Below, one piece after another: positions 49,190 through 62,700 of a stretch of DNA of 64,000 bases. The notes beneath the pieces were generated by a model. The model was given only the letters and a program-made list of their open reading frames with translations, was not told the origin of the DNA and searched no databases. A program made the position numbers and the translations under genes. The stretch covers positions 2,108,001 to 2,172,000 of the forward strand of contig JAGVRJ010000007.1 in the NCBI GenBank assembly GCA_019059635.1, read 5' to 3'. The first letter of the stretch is position 1; each line of letters opens with the position of its first letter. The DNA comes from Proales similis. Lineage: Eukaryota; Rotifera; Eurotatoria; Ploima; Proalidae.

Positions 49190-50530
49190 CTACCGGCTCT
49201 CTTCTCCTCTTCTCAATTAAGTTTCTTCGGCGATCGCAGCCAATTTGTGTATGAGGCGTATAACTCGCTTTAGTTTGCGTCTTGCTGTTGCCATGGTGAC
49301 CACCATTCTCCCCTTCTCCCTCTCTCTCTCTCTCCCCCGTTAAGGACTTCTTTCCAACTTGTCTTCTGATTAAGACTTGCTCGTCTCCAAATCCAAATGC
49401 GCTTTAATTCAAACTACTTTGCAACAGTTTATTTCAACAGGCCCTAAACTGTCCAAACCAACCAATAGTTAGATTTTCGATTTTTTAACAAAATTGAGGC
49501 AAACGTTTGGAAAGATTGCGAGCATGTGACCGAGACAATTGGTGGCAATAGCCAAAAGTCCAAGCATTGTGAGGCCAGGATAGGCATAGAGCCCGGCAAA
49601 TGAGAGTCGTCGATTAGATAAGAAAATTGGGGGCAAGCAAAAGAAACGGCACGAGCACTGCTACAAGTGCTCTATCAAAGCATTCTCCCTCCTTTTCACC
49701 TCTCTCTCTCTCGCTCCCCTCCTCTCTCTCTCTCTATTGGTCCCATTGTCTTTTCTTTTCCACTTATCCTTTCACTCTCTAAAGCTTTCGCTCGATGGCT
49801 GCCGCTGACGCACGCTTCTTTTCGCGAGCAGGCTTGATAAGAAGGCTTGAGCTGCATCTCCTTTCGCATTAATTCTAATTAACCACTTTTCTCGTTCGTT
49901 TCTTTTGCACTGTTCGCACTGGATTGCTTTGCCAAGCATGTTAATGAACATTGAATGGAGAGATCGAAAAACACTGCCTGAAGGTAATGAAGCGTTTGGC
50001 GTACTTGCTGCCGATCGTCGTTGGCATTTGCCTCGTTTACAGCCGCTAAGATCGAAACCAAGATCGACTGCAGATTAGAATAGCTGATGTACAGACTTGA
50101 AATAATGAAAAGTGTTGCGCGTCTCTATCATTCCGTGAGCCTCTACTGAAAAGTTACTCAAAGAAGAAGAAGAAGCGGAGAAGGAGAGTAAGCGCTAAAA
50201 TATAATTTATTATTCTGACCGCTCGCTAGCGCGTCTTGCTTATTTCGCTGTAAATTAATGGAATATGAACGAGTGAGCGGGAGAGAGAGAGAGAGAGAGA
50301 GCAGAAGCATTGACGACCCAACCAACGAGTCATAATGGAACATTTCGGCCCAGAATAAAATTCGCATTTGACTCACATTTGCGCTAGTTGAATGCATTGC
50401 AATGCAGCTAACAGGTCGCACTCTGGTTTGATTCTAGTTCTCCGTTTGTGCTCCCTCTGTGTGTCTTGTCCTAATTGTCAGACTTGCTTTAGATCAGGCG
50501 ACGGTCGAGCCAATTTAGATCGACGATATA
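49190..50530. other. Divergent upstream region of CFAP53 and SLMAP
   Basis: About 1.3 kb without recognised genes. It contains CT microsatellites (49311-49339 and about 49691-49735) and a GA microsatellite at 50281-50302. Possible 5' UTR exons of SLMAP could lie here, but nothing marks them. Confidence 0.5.
50281..50302. repeat. GA microsatellite
   Basis: A pure (GA)n run of about 20 bases upstream of SLMAP. Confidence 0.8.
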
Positions 50531-53002
50531 ATGACCGTAGTGATGGAGGAGGACGCCTTCTCTGCTTCCCTGTCGTCGCTGTCGACACTCTCGCCTCAGT
50601 CGCACTTTGCTTCCATGCTCGAGCCTCGGGACACGTCCTATTCCTCAATGGCCAACGACCTCTCTACTTCGCCATGCTCGCAGCAGTCTAATCAGGCCAA
50701 CCACTCGCAACTTCAACAAAACGGCTACGGACTGACTGCGGACGCCTCGGACAACTCTCCGTTCGCCGTGTTCATATTTCGCACAAACGCCAACTCAAGC
50801 AGCGGCGTGTCAAACAGCGCTGAGCCGTTCGAAGAGCGACGCATCGGTCTGGAGAAGCCGTGCAAGATCGGCCGCTCGGTGGCCAAGGTGAAGCCAGAGC
50901 CCAACAATGCAATATTCGACTGCAAAGTGCTCTCTCGTAATCACGCTCTCCTCTGGTACGAGAACTCAAAGGTCAGCTCTCTCCGTCCGTCTCTGCTGCT
51001 CAAACTGACTCACTCTGTTCTGTTTTCTAGTTTTACCTTCAAGACACGAAAAGTTCAAACGGCACATTCCTGAACGGCAATCGCCTTGGCAAGAGCAACG
51101 AGGACAGCGCACCCTTCGAGCTCAACTCGGGCGACATAATTCAGTTCGGCGTCGACGTCACCGAAAACACCAAAAAGGTCACTCACGGCTGCATCACTGT
51201 CGAATGTCGGCTCTATCACCGGTCAGGTGTAGAGGCGATTAGCCGCACGTAACTTGCCCTCCGCTGTCCGCCAGCCTCAATCTCTCTAAGCGAACGCTTC
51301 TTGAATAGACGAGACACAAACAAGATCGACGTGCAGTCGCAGGAGATCTATCAGCTCTCTCTGTTCCTGCAGGAAGCGCTGATGAGAGAAGAGCTGCTGC
51401 ATCAGAAGCTGGAAACATTGCAGAGTTTCGTCGAGCAAGCCAAAGGAATGAGCGAGAACGGCTGGCTGGTAAGCACAACCTCATTGGCCCTCCTTCTCTA
51501 CCCGGGCCGCTCTAATGCAACCGTTCATGTAGACTTTGATCGAAGAAGATCGCCTCTTGTCGCGCATCGATTTCCTCGAAAAGCAGCTGTCGCAAAAAAG
51601 CAAAGTAGTCGCTAGCAATCGAGTCTCTAACTTGCGCTCATTTGTTTTTTTTTTATTCGAAGCAACAGACTCCGGACTGTGTGGACGAGTGCGTACAAAC
51701 TCTGCGCGACGAAAAGCTCCGCGTGGAACAGAATGCCAAGGTGACTTGTCTTGCTGCCAGTGTTTGCTGTGTAAATGCCTCTGAAACGAGAAACGAAACA
51801 GAAACGAATGGAAGAGCTTATCGACGAGAAGAACACATTGAGCGTCGAGTTGGATCAGACAAAAGCGCAATTCGAGTCAAAGAGCCAGGAATGTGAGACG
51901 CTGCAGCGTTCGCTTGAGGAGACAAAAGAGAAGCTGCTCGAGCTGGCCGAGAGGCATCAGAACACGCTGCAGGAGATGCAAGAGGCCAGCGCACAGGCGG
52001 ACGAGAAATGCCTCAAGCTGACCGAACGCATCGGCGAGATTGAACAAGAAAAGAGACAATTGGACGAGCGTCTGGCCAAAATGGCCGAACACGAGCAGAG
52101 CTTGAACGCCCAAGTTGAGTCGCTCATCGCCGAACGAGACTTTCAAGAGAAGCGAGTGCAAGGCATGTTGGCCAAGATCGACGAGTACAAAGCCCAACTC
52201 AGCCAATCCGTTCAGACGCCAAAGTCGGACGCAACTAGTCAAGAGCTGAAGCAAGAGAAAATCGGTAAGAGCCTCTCACTTGATTCCGCTATTCAATCAT
52301 GGCGTTTGCTCAATCTTTGTTGACGTCATTAAAGAGTTGAACGAGCACGAGCTGGATGAACCCAAGTCCGTTGAGCCTGACGAGCAGCTACTGCGTCAGC
52401 AGGTCAAGTCAGTCGAAGAGGAGAACGCGCGACTGATCGAGCAAATCGCAAGTTTAAATTGTAAGTCTGAGCTCAAGGAGATGTTTGCACGGCACTCGTT
52501 TAAAACAGCTACCCAAGTGAACATTGCTCAACATCAGTCGGACAAGCTGAGCGCTGAATTGAGAAATGAGCAACTCACTTTAGAAATTGAACGAGTGAAG
52601 AATGAGAACGATAGAAACGAGAAGCTGCTCGACGAATTGAAAAGCCAAATTGAACAGCTAAAATCTAGACTAAACGAGCAAACTGAGCAAACGCACGATT
52701 TCATGACCAAGGACTCGAGTGAGCAGGCTCAGTCGGCGCCCGCGACGAACGCGTCCGGCGTTGAGCAGCCTCAAGTGAATTCAGCCGAAAAGCCAGAGGA
52801 AGAGCAAACGGCCCACGAGTTGTCCACTTTAATCAAAGACGAGCCAGATGAGAGCAAAGAACTCGAAGCGAGGCTGGACGAGCTCTCGCTTCGCGCCAAC
52901 ATTGTCTCCTACGTGTCAGCGGTTCCACTCATCGTTCTTGTGTTCGCAGTTCTGGTCGCCTTTTATCCAACTCTTTCGTATCTAACCGTCACGGACCGAT
53001 GA
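50531..53002 (+). CDS. SLMAP: Sarcolemma membrane-associated protein (FHA, coiled coil, tail anchor)
   Basis: About eight exons. A serine/glutamine-rich N-terminal tail of 75 residues precedes the FHA domain: KPCKIGRSVAKVKPEPNNAI, FDCKVLSRNHALLWYEN, FYLQDTKSSNGTFLNGNRL and SGDIIQFGVDVTENTKKVTH. The phosphothreonine-contacting residues (GRS, SRNH, SSNGT) are intact. Then come EIYQLSLFLQEALMREELL, EDRLLSRIDFLEKQL and a long heptad-rich coiled coil. The C-terminus is a tail-anchor helix, VSYVSAVPLIVLVFAVLVAF. SLMAP is a STRIPAK subunit whose FHA domain binds autophosphorylated MST/Hippo kinases and restrains Hippo signalling. Membrane anchoring places it at ER, nuclear envelope or centrosome. 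The ATG at 50531 is the first in frame; MEED four codons on is an alternative. Confidence 0.95.
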
Positions 53003-53319
53003 GTCGCATGTCGCAAACCAGCCGCTCGTCTGTACATATAAGTTAAGAACCCGTAGCCCATCTGCGCTCGCCTTTTACCACACCCCTAAGAACGTAAACA
53101 CCAGCGGCAACGGCGAGTGCACCACAAACAGCGGCTCCACAACCATCAAACTTTCTAAACATTCTCGAATGCTTTAAAATAAATATATTCACCAAAGCGG
53201 AGGTCAAAATGGCTCGTCGGGAAAATGTTGAAGGAAGCTGGTTAATTATTTGAATTCGGGTCTAAAACATCATCAAACAGCCGGTTCTAGAGCAGGCATT
53301 TCTCGCGGACGGCACTGGG
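53003..53319. other. Convergent 3' gap, SLMAP and ABCB6-like gene
   Basis: An AATAAA at 53178-53183 probably ends SLMAP. No minus-strand consensus signal was found between the ABCB6-like stop and SLMAP. Confidence 0.5.
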
Positions 53320-56300
53320 CTAATTTATTGTGCCGGTGACGTCATAAAGCTTGCTCACGGACCAAAGCTTTTTACTCGAGTCGGTCAGAACGAGGCAAGC
53401 CCGATTTTCACACAAGGCCTGAATGATCGAATGGACCTCTGTCCATACGTGCCTCTCAACTCTCGTCTATTTGCTCGGTTCAGTTTGATCTTGCTCTGCT
53501 GGCTTTAGCTTTCAGTTTTACCTGATCAACAATTACGAAGGGCGTGTCTCTCAGCCAGGCTCGTGCCAGTTCGATTTTTAGCTTAACCACGGCGGGCAGA
53601 GTGTTCTCTCGGCTCAGCACTGCGTCGAACGAGGTCTCAAACTGCTTGATTATCTCGTCGAGATTGGCATTCTTGGCTGCCGCTTTGATCTTGGAGAAAT
53701 CGAGCTTTTCGTCTAAATCGATTGCCGTCTACATCAGTTTGACTGGCATGATGACTTGTTGAGCCGCTACCTGGAGAGCCGTAGGAAATGTTGAAGAGAA
53801 AGCTCTCGTCGGCAATCACCGACGCGCCGTTGATAAGCGTCAATTTATCCCGAATAGACGACGCTTCGATCTGATCGAGGGCCAGTTTCACTTGAAAAAG
53901 CAAAGAAAAAATACAAAAGCAGCAGACGCAACTTACTTCAATCAGGTTCTGCTCGTCGAATTTGATCGAACCAGGCATTTTCATTTCGATCTGTTTGAAC
54001 AGTGCTGCGACGAGGAGGTCGCGGTCGTGGCCTAGTCAATCGTCCTGGGTGAGCACGAGCCCCGAGCTGACGAGCCCTGAGCGCACTTACCTGACAGGCC
54101 GCTCAAGGCAACCGACTGGCCAGACTCTATCTGAAATGAGAGTTCGCTCAGCTCGCCAAGAGACACGTTCTCAAATTTAATGCGTCCGCTGGTCAATTTG
54201 AACGGCCGAGAGCGGAGCAAATTATTCTCCAAACTAGACTGGTCCTTTAGCTCGTCCATGAGCCGAGCCGTGTTGTTGTACGCGTCCTTCATGTCTCTTG
54301 TTCATAGAGCGCGATTAAATTGTCGGAATAAGATGCCGTTCGAGCAATGCCTCACTGGTAATAGGCGCCGAACGAGTTGAGCGGGAAGTAGATGCGGAAC
54401 ATGAAGCAAATGTAAAAGATAAAGTCGCCAATGTGAAGTCCGTCCTCGTTCTGTGAGATGAGCCAGCTCAAGTAGACAAAGCCGGCCAGGATGCTCGTGC
54501 TGGTCGTAAAGTTTTGCACAAGTCGAGTGACAAAGTCGCTCCTCTCGATCGCAGTCTCTTGGTCCTTTTTTTTTGGTCAATCGACAGTTCTGGGGGATCG
54601 AAAAGACCAGTTACACTTACCAGCAGATGCTTCAGTCCGAACAGACTGCGATTTGACTCGAGGCCGATCGAGTTGTAACGCTGAGCCATGGGCGCCCAGC
54701 TCAGCGTGCTTCTCAGCTTCTTGTCGAGTTCCTGTCTCATCTGCTCGACTTTGGCCTGTCGATGTCGGGCCTGCTTGCCCACCACTCGGGTCAGTTCTAA
54801 ATACAATCGGTTAGAGTTCTGAATTTCCATGGCTCGAGTTGCGCGCTTACTGGTGAAAACGAACACGGAGAGGAAGACTAGAATTCCGAACCACATGTTG
54901 AGCTTCCACGTGAAGTAGACGATCGCAATCAGCGAGTCGAGCAAAATGGGCAATATCTCGAACATTGAGTGCCAAATCAGCTGGTCAGCAGCCTTCACAT
55001 TCTTTTTGATCTGATTCACCGAGTCGTCTATATAGGCCGACTCGTGCAACAGCAGCGGCTTTCTCAGCTCCGAGTGGATCATTCGGGCGAACAAAGTCAA
55101 ACGAAAGCTTGTCTTAACGTGCCGCCAGCAGAAGGAAAGCAAATTGTGCACAAAGCTCAAGTCGAGAAATAAAACGATCACCAGACCGAGCAGGATGCCG
55201 ATCGGAAACTCGATTCTCTGAGCCACTTGGCCACCGTCCTGGGTAATGTTGGACAGCTTGCCAGACTTGAGCTGATTGACTGTTGTGAAACGTGAACCAT
55301 CCAGTCAGCCATGTGTCAATGCCTTCAATTCTAAAGCGATGGCTTACCTGTCAGCTTGAGAAAATAGGGCACCGCCACTCCTGTGAGCCGAAGCGAGAGC
55401 ATGAGCAGGAAACTTGCGATCGCAGCGAGCACTACACCACTCTGCTCAGAGGCAGTGGCTAATAGGAACTTCAATACTCGCTTTAGACGCCTGAACGGGC
55501 CTTCGCTGGGCTGAGCGGCAATCTATTTCGATTCGATTTAAGCTGGCTTATTAAGGCGACCAGGCAGTTAAATACCATGAGGCCGTAGCGACGAAGAGGC
55601 ACGCCCGGCGCATACAATGCAATCGCAAATAGGCCCATGGATGCAAAGTAACGAAAGAGCCAGAGGCCGAGGCGAATCTGATTCTCCAGACTGTTCGACT
55701 TGTGTTTTACTTTCGGACTTGTGTGCGAAGAGTCGAGGACGAGTTACCCGTTCAAATTCCAGAACCAGTTGTCGCTGCTGAACGAGACCAGGGAGATGTT
55801 TTGGTTGAGGAATACGAGCATCCAGAATATCTGTGCGCGAGCAGCAAGTGTGACGAAATCGTCATCATCGAATTGATATCAGTCAGAGACGAAATAAAAA
55901 CGAAATAATTTTCAAAGTCACACAGACCAGCACGATTAGGCCATGGCCACGTGACGGAATGCTCGGCATTGTCTTGTTGCTCTCGATGTAAATCAGGCAA
56001 AGTGAAATGATCCAGCCGAGCGAGCTCAGCGAACAGTTCAGGATCAGGTAGCCGTAGAACTAAAGAGTTGCACAAATCGATTGGTTGACGGCAAGAGGAA
56101 CGAGCCAAGGAGCCCTGACTACCTGGTTCTTGTGGATTATGGTGGTCTCGGCCGCCAGTCTAACCGAGCTCTCCAGCAGCATGAGCCAGGTGAGCAAATA
56201 TTGCAGCTTGAGATAGAAGCTGCGGTTGAGATACTCGCGCTCGACGCTGTATGAATATTTGCTGGCAGGCGAGGGGCGCTCTTAGTAGGAAGGCGACTAC

Positions 56301-56464
56301 TCAGCGAAGAAAAGGCAGACTCACCCGTAGAACCATATTTGAACGAGTCCGAACAGACAGACAAAGGCGAACGGCACCAAGTCAATCAGGGAGTAGAAGA
56401 AGCACTGGGTGAAGCCGTGGTCGAGCCACACCTGAGCGAACGAGTCGTTTGGGGCACAGAACAT
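53320..56464 (-). CDS. ABCB6/HMT1-like half-transporter with degenerate ATPase domain
   Basis: Around ten exons from the ATG at 56464. The N-terminus (VWLDHGFTQCFFYSLID) matches the ABCB6 start, followed by an extra membrane domain (TMD0). A six-helix ABC membrane domain follows, with SELRKPLLLHESAYI, FEILPILLDSLIAIVYF, LNMWFGILVFLSVFVF, and DFIFYICFMFRIYFPLNSFG. The nucleotide-binding domain begins IKFENVSLGELSELSFQIE. However, Walker A reads ALSGLSGHDRDLLV (no GKST), the Q-loop reads TLINGASVI, the signature is LSRENTLP instead of LSGGE, Walker B is FVIVDQ without the catalytic glutamate, and the H-loop histidine is replaced (LVLTDSSKK). The chain stops early after the H-loop region. All these segments are joined by in-phase GT-AG introns, so the frame is intact. 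ABCB6 relatives export porphyrins or metal conjugates; this one should not hydrolyse ATP alone. Confidence 0.85.
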
Positions 56465-56606
56465 GGTCTGTTAAGCTAAATCAGATCGGTGAGAGAAGCA
56501 CAAGTGTCGCGCTCTAATGCAAATCTGAGTACTCATTTGACGAACGAACGAGACTACACACGTAGTCGCAGTTTGACAAGCGAGTGCACCGTCTGAGCGA
56601 TCAAGC
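56465..56606. promoter_or_regulatory. 142-bp divergent promoter, ABCB6-like gene and COG4
   Basis: The two start codons face away from each other with only 142 bases between them, so the genes must share or abut core promoters. No TATA box is apparent. Confidence 0.5.
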
Positions 56607-59460
56607 ATGAGTGCGGCCGAGAGCACCAGCAAAGCGAACGATCTCCAGCAGGAGTACGAAGCTCTCTATGCCAAAGAGGTGAGCTACTCCCGTCCGCTCG
56701 GCCCCTGTCTCTGTGGCTTCTAACTCCTAGCCGCAGAAAAGGTTGGACAGCGAACTAGAGGCGCTTCTGAGCAACCAGCGGCCTTTGCAACTTAAGTTCG
56801 ACTCTCTCCAGCACACCTGGTCAGTGCAGTTGGCAGCCCGTTCTGGCCTCTCGTTCTCAATACTGGCTCGTAAATTAGCGAAAATCTGACGCTCATCTTT
56901 CATGACGCCCAGAATCTGTCAAGCATGATCAACTTCACTAGCCAGCTGGCCGACCAAGTGAGCAGCAAAGTCAGACAGCTTGACTTGGCCAAGGTAGGAA
57001 CCCGTGTCCCAGCCAGTCGGGGACGGCATCTCGATCTCACCGATCTCAAATTTAAAGGGCCGCGTGATGAGCTGCGTAAAACGAGTGTCGGACATTCTCG
57101 ATCTGAAGGCGTGCACTGACGGCGTAAAGGAGGCGCTTCAAGAAGAGGACTATGAGACGGTGAGTCACTCGCTGCTCTTCGTTTAGATCGTTTGAGCATA
57201 TTTGGCTGAATCAAGGCGGCTAGACACATTCACAAGTATTTGAGCTTGGACAAAGAGTCACTCAGACTCGGCTCGGAAATAAACGATCCGAGCGAGAAGA
57301 ACTTTTTGGACCACTCGTTTGATCTGCTGCAGGAGTCGAAAGAACGACTGCAGCGAATTGTCAACGAGCGCTACGATGCAGCGGTCGACCGCGACGAAGT
57401 GCCCGAAATGGAGCGTTTCTTTAAGATATTTCCACTGATCGGCCTGGCCGAGAGCGGCCTGCTCAAGTTCTCTAACTATTTGTGCAAGCAAATAAAAACG
57501 ACCGCGGACGAGAACTATCGGCAGCTGGTGAATGCGCAGCCGAACGCGGACGTCAGATGGAGCGTTCAGTTTGCTGACGCGTTGATGATCCTGTTTGAGA
57601 AAGTAGCTCGCACGATCGAAGCCTACCAGCCGCTGATTCAGGCCGGCTACGGACAAGGGCACATGTTCACATTCATCAGAAACATCCAAGGCGAGTGCGA
57701 CTCGCAGAGCAAGCGCATATTCCGTCAATTCAAGCAGATCAGACAGGTGGACGAGCTGCTGCGCAACGTGCGTCAGTCGGTCGGCATGAGCGCCTACTCG
57801 CGAATGAGCAGCAGTTCGGGCGGCGCAGCACGAGACGAGCGCCTCGATCCCAGACAACTGGACGAGCTCCTGACCGAAATGACTCTTATCAGCGCTCGCT
57901 CTCAGTTGTACAAAAACTTTCTAATTCGAAGCATAAAGCAAGACGCCGAAGCTGGCCAGACCGACGAACTCAAGTACGATCAGATTGCAGTGGACAGATT
58001 CATCAACCAGTCCGAACTCGAGCGTGCTGTTCAAGAGCTAATCGGACAGTACACAACTTTGGAAAACTATTTTATGAGCGAAAATGTGACCAAAGCGATC
58101 CAGGTCGACTCGATAATCGGCGAGTCGCTCACCTCCAGTGTGGTCGACGACACTTTTTTCATCATCAAAAAGTGCATCAAGTTGGTTGCAACTCCATTTT
58201 TGGTCTCTCGATTCCTCTTAATTTGTGGCCAAAGGCGAAGCTTATGCACCGACAATGTGAACGGCTGTTGCGCCATGCTCAACAACTGCTCGTCGCTGCT
58301 CGAGTCAAGCTACAAAGAGCAGTTCTTGAGCAAATTGAAACTGGGCTACGCCACTGGCTTTGATATAACACAGGCGATTCAGCGCCGATTTCAGAACGCG
58401 GCCGAACAAATCGAAAAGCAGGGCACCAATTTCCTTGTAATTTCTTTTCCCTCTCTCACTCCTGGTCCTTGTCTCAGGGTCTCTTTAATTTCCATTTTTA
58501 GGTCACATTGAACAACATTGAACGCTCAATCGAGTGTGTCGACTCGCTCAAGAGCTCGTTGAAAGAGGACATTCAGAAGCTGTTCGGGGCCGAGAGCGAC
58601 ACTTCCAAGCAGAAATTAAGCGTAAGTCTCCTGTCGGCTGCCTCGTTCACTTGGTGACCGTGTCATTGTTTGAACAAAGGCGTGTCTCGATGAGCTCGAG
58701 TCTGTATCAGCTCGGCTCAAAGAGCTCCAGCAGTTCGGATTCGATCAGCTCAACTCGAGCGAAATTAGACCCAAGATAAAGCAATGGTGCGAGGCGTACG
58801 TCAGTACAAGTCACAAAATAGACGAGGTAGGCGCCTCAATCTGATTGCCTGTTGACAAACTCGGCTCCAGCGATGGGCGAAAATCACGCAAAAATGACTG
58901 AAGGAGGAGCTCGACGACTACGAGACCAATGACCCGTTTGTGCAGAATTTTATTCGAAACATCGACCAGATGTTCAAGGCGCTTAAGGACAATCTCTCGG
59001 AAAAGAATCGCGAAGCGTTGACTGCCTCGTTGGCCAATGAGATTGCCACCTACCTCGAGCGAAGCATTCTAAAGTGCTCTTTCTCCAAGGTGAGCAATCT
59101 AGCAATAGTCCGAACCAACTCGCGATCTGATCACTTTTGAAGCACGGTGGCCTCCAACTTGACAAAGAGCTCAGAATGCTCACCAACTATTTGACCAGCC
59201 TGACCTCTTGGTCGGTGCGCGAAAAGTTCACCAGATTGAGTCAAATGAGCATTTTGCTTTCGCTCGAAACCCTGCCGGAGCTGTTCGAGTATTGGAACTC
59301 TCCAATGGCCATCACATGGCGTCTCACTCCGAACGAAATAAGACAAGTTTTATATCTAAGGTCAGAGGACGATGTTATTTATCTGCTTTTTTCTCCGCTT
59401 CAATTCTTTGCTTTCAGGAGTGACTTTAGAGCCGACGAGATCAGAGCTCTCAAACTCTAA
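56607..59460 (+). CDS. COG4: Conserved oligomeric Golgi complex subunit 4
   Basis: About nine exons, one of 1.0 kb. The N-terminal region has [37 protein letters not shown] and [19 protein letters not shown], matching the COG4 signature blocks. Then follow [50 protein letters not shown], and [18 protein letters not shown]. The C-terminus reads [37 protein letters not shown] and [18 protein letters not shown]4 belongs to lobe A of the COG tethering complex for retrograde Golgi traffic and binds SNAREs and Sly1. A serine/glycine-rich loop near 57800 is lineage-specific. The start at 56607 is close to a divergently transcribed gene. Confidence 0.96.
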
Positions 59461-59571
59461 TTCAATTTGGTCCGACTCGACCTTCCTTAATTTCCCATTC
59501 GAATATTCTTTACACGCCAGCTGGTGACGAGAGTCAACGCACAAAAATGCAATTTTGATCGAAATTAGAAA

Positions 59572-59635
59572 AATAAAAAATGGTGGATATTGAGAAGGAG
59601 CCAAGTTTTAGCGTTTGGGCCAAATGCGTTTTATT
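59572..59635. terminator. Convergent poly(A) signals, COG4 and IFT172
   Basis: The plus AATAAA at 59572-59577 and minus AATAAA at 59630-59635 lie between the convergent stops at 59460 and 59731. They point towards each other without crossing. Confidence 0.6.
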
Positions 59636-59730
59636 GATTAGAAAAGCCAACGAATAAATGAACTGATTCAATACGAGAGTGAAAGCATTTTGTATTATCC
59701 AGCTCGGGCGGCTCTCTCTCTCTCTGACGA

Positions 59731-62700
59731 TTAGTTGTCAAAGTTGTAGATCGGATTCGGTGTGGTTTGGCACCAGGTGCCCAAATAACGCACACAGTCC
59801 ATGGTCTCGTCGCTCTTGAGCATCTGTTCATTGTTGAATGCTGAGGTTTTAGCGGAGCCGCTCGATCTTAAGTCCGTTTGTGGCCAACTTACCCTCGATG
59901 CCATCAAGTACTTGTTCCAGTCCTCCACGTTTGCAGCCAGTCCGTCAGCAAACTCAATTCTCTTCTCCAAGACCGGATAGCCTTTGTAAAACAGGGCGAT
60001 TGAAAAGTCGCTTGGTCGCGTGAGCTTGTCTGCTGAGTCTAAAACTAACCGGTGATGACACAAGGCGTCTCGCGACTATCTGAACTGGGCGTGATCAGCG
60101 AGGCCTCGTAGCAGCCTCGCTCGTCCGTGTTGAGTGACGGATCGACTTTTTTATTCATGCTTATGGTTATCACCCAGGTCTTGACCTCTTCGTGCTTCTC
60201 GTCCTGGCAAAAGTGATTCGATCTGATTAAAGCTGATCAACTGCAGCAGACTTTCCACTCACCGTCAGATATTTGCGCTCGGGCAGGTTTATGTCAAAAG
60301 GAATGTCAGTGGCGGTGAGCAGCTCATTCTCCATCACCTCGCCGCTGCCGTCGTCGATGGCGTCTGCCAAGTCAATGTAGCGATTGAGGAACAGAAACGC
60401 CATGTTGTCCCATTTCACTTTCTGGCACATGAGACCGGCCTCGTAGAAGGCCTTGTCGGCCGGAATGATGTCTGTGTGGCGTAGAAGTGAAATGGACAGC
60501 TTGGCTGCAATCGGATCAAGCTGCTCGTTGCCCGCGCAGCTGCACCGCATCGCGTTGTAGTGTGTGATCAACAGAAGCTGTCTGAACGCCTCTTCGTCCC
60601 TACCAGCTTTGGCCTCACGCAGGTTTTTCACCAGACTGAACAGAATGTCACGCAGATTCGACCATTCTGTGTAGTGCCTGCTCGACTCCAAACTGTCCAA
60701 TCGACTGACGTCGTAGAACAGCTTTTTGTAAATGTTGAAGTTCTAAAACAAAAGAGCGATTTAGATCTAGACGGCGGCGGTGGTTAGATAGTCTTTGCTT
60801 TTCGCATCACAGACCTCTTTGATGGCCGGCGCGCCGTATTTCTTGTAAAGTTCCAGCGCTTCAATCGACTTTCCTTCCTGAATGAGCAGGGCAGCATATT
60901 GGGCCACGAACTTGTGCAAGACGTTCTCGCCCTAAATTGTCAATAATTAAATTGACTGAGACGAAGACGAACTTGAAGAAGCAGACCTGTTTCTCGGCCA
61001 GGCTCAGACACTCGTCCCATTGCGAGTTTTTGGCGTAGAGCTCAAGCGCAGCCATTGCGTCGTAGTCGGCCACTGCTCGAATGTCGCCGCTTCGGTGCAA
61101 ACTCTGCTTGTACATCTCCTCGACGTAGGGCACGAGCGATGGGTCGAGCTGCTCGGCCACTCGCTTCGCCTTGCCCCATTCTTCGGCGCTGACAAACGCG
61201 TCCACGCACTCTTTGACCAGATCGGCTTTGAGGTAAATCTCGGCCGCTTGAATCGCTTTGTTCTGCGCAATCAGGCGAGGTCCGATCGTTTGCGCCACCA
61301 TCTGGCTCTTGTGCTCGGACAAGAACTTTTGCGAAATGTCGGCCGCCTTTTGTTTACATTTTCTCATCAACTCGCCGTTCGCTCGACGAAATCTGTTTAC
61401 TCACTCTAAGCCAACATTTAAGCGCCGTTTCGCGGTCAATGTTCTTGGACGGCACAATCTTTATGTAGGAATCAACGGCCTTGGAGTACTCGCCTGACTC
61501 TTCCCACTTGGCCGCTTGCTCAAGCAAGCCTTCCATTCCACTTTTGTTTTTTTGAGCATTTAGAGAAATTGATGCGTCAGGTGACGAATATGTTCGACGA
61601 CTTACTACTGACTCTTGTCTGACACTTGCATGTCGTACTCTTCTTTGAGGGCGTCCAGCTTGTTGGGCAAGTATTCCTTGCAGACACGCAGCGCATCGGG
61701 CCACATGTCGTTGTCTTTGTAGAGCTTGACTGCCAGCTCGGGCCTCTGCGCTCGGAGCAGGAACGATTCAGCTTTGGGATAGTTGCGCTCATCGAATGCC
61801 ATCTTGGCTTGGCCGATGAGAATATCGCCGATCAGCGACGGGTCGTACTTCTCGGCCACTCGTTGAGCATTGTCCCAGTCGCGGTTGTGCACGTACATGA
61901 GCACGGCCTCCTTGGGCTTTTGGGCTTTAATGAACTCGCCCTCGGCTTCGGCATACCGACCCTCGTCTTCCAGGAACAGCGCGTATTTGGTGTGCAAGTT
62001 CTGCTGCACTTCGCTCGATCCATTTCGTGCCAGTTCAAAGGCAAACTCAAACGCACTTGAACATGGAGAATGAGTCAAACGGAAACTAATTTGAATGAGA
62101 ATCGTCGACTTACCCGTTCTCGATGGCGATCTCAATCGCCGAGTTGAGGTGGTTCAGTTTGGTGAGTAGACGAATGGCCGCCTCGCCTCCGATCACTTGC
62201 GCCCACAAATAGGCGATTTTCTTGGCAGCAACCGGACCGCCGTGGGTCTTGGCCACACGATAAGCGTCCTCCCAGCTGTCGATTCGTCTGTACATGTTCA
62301 CCGCAGCCTCCCAGCTCTGGCCCTGCACATAGTAGCTCTCGGCCTGTTTCAGATTGCCAGCCGCCTCCAGCTCCTTGGCCAGTAGCGCGTGCGTTTCGAC
62401 CAGCATGTCCGGATAGTATTCTTTCACAAGTCTGATCATGCTGTCGTAGTTCTTGATCCGCTTGTACATTTGAATCGCCTGGTCAGGATTGTCAATGGTC
62501 GTGTACAGCCTTTACGGAATGCGGATGCCTTAACTTGCTCTATCTGAAACTGATCAATTCAAATCTTACTTTTCGGCGTCCTTGTATCTGCCCTGCTGCT
62601 CGAGTATGTCTGCCTGGTCAGAGTAGAGCGTGATCACTTCCGCTTTGCTCAGGTAGGAGGTGGCGATCTAACTCGAGTTGAATTCAGCTCCTCTGAGATG

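Noticed and set aside
57258-57857. 199-codon minus-strand frame
   Set aside because: Shadow of the long COG4 exon.
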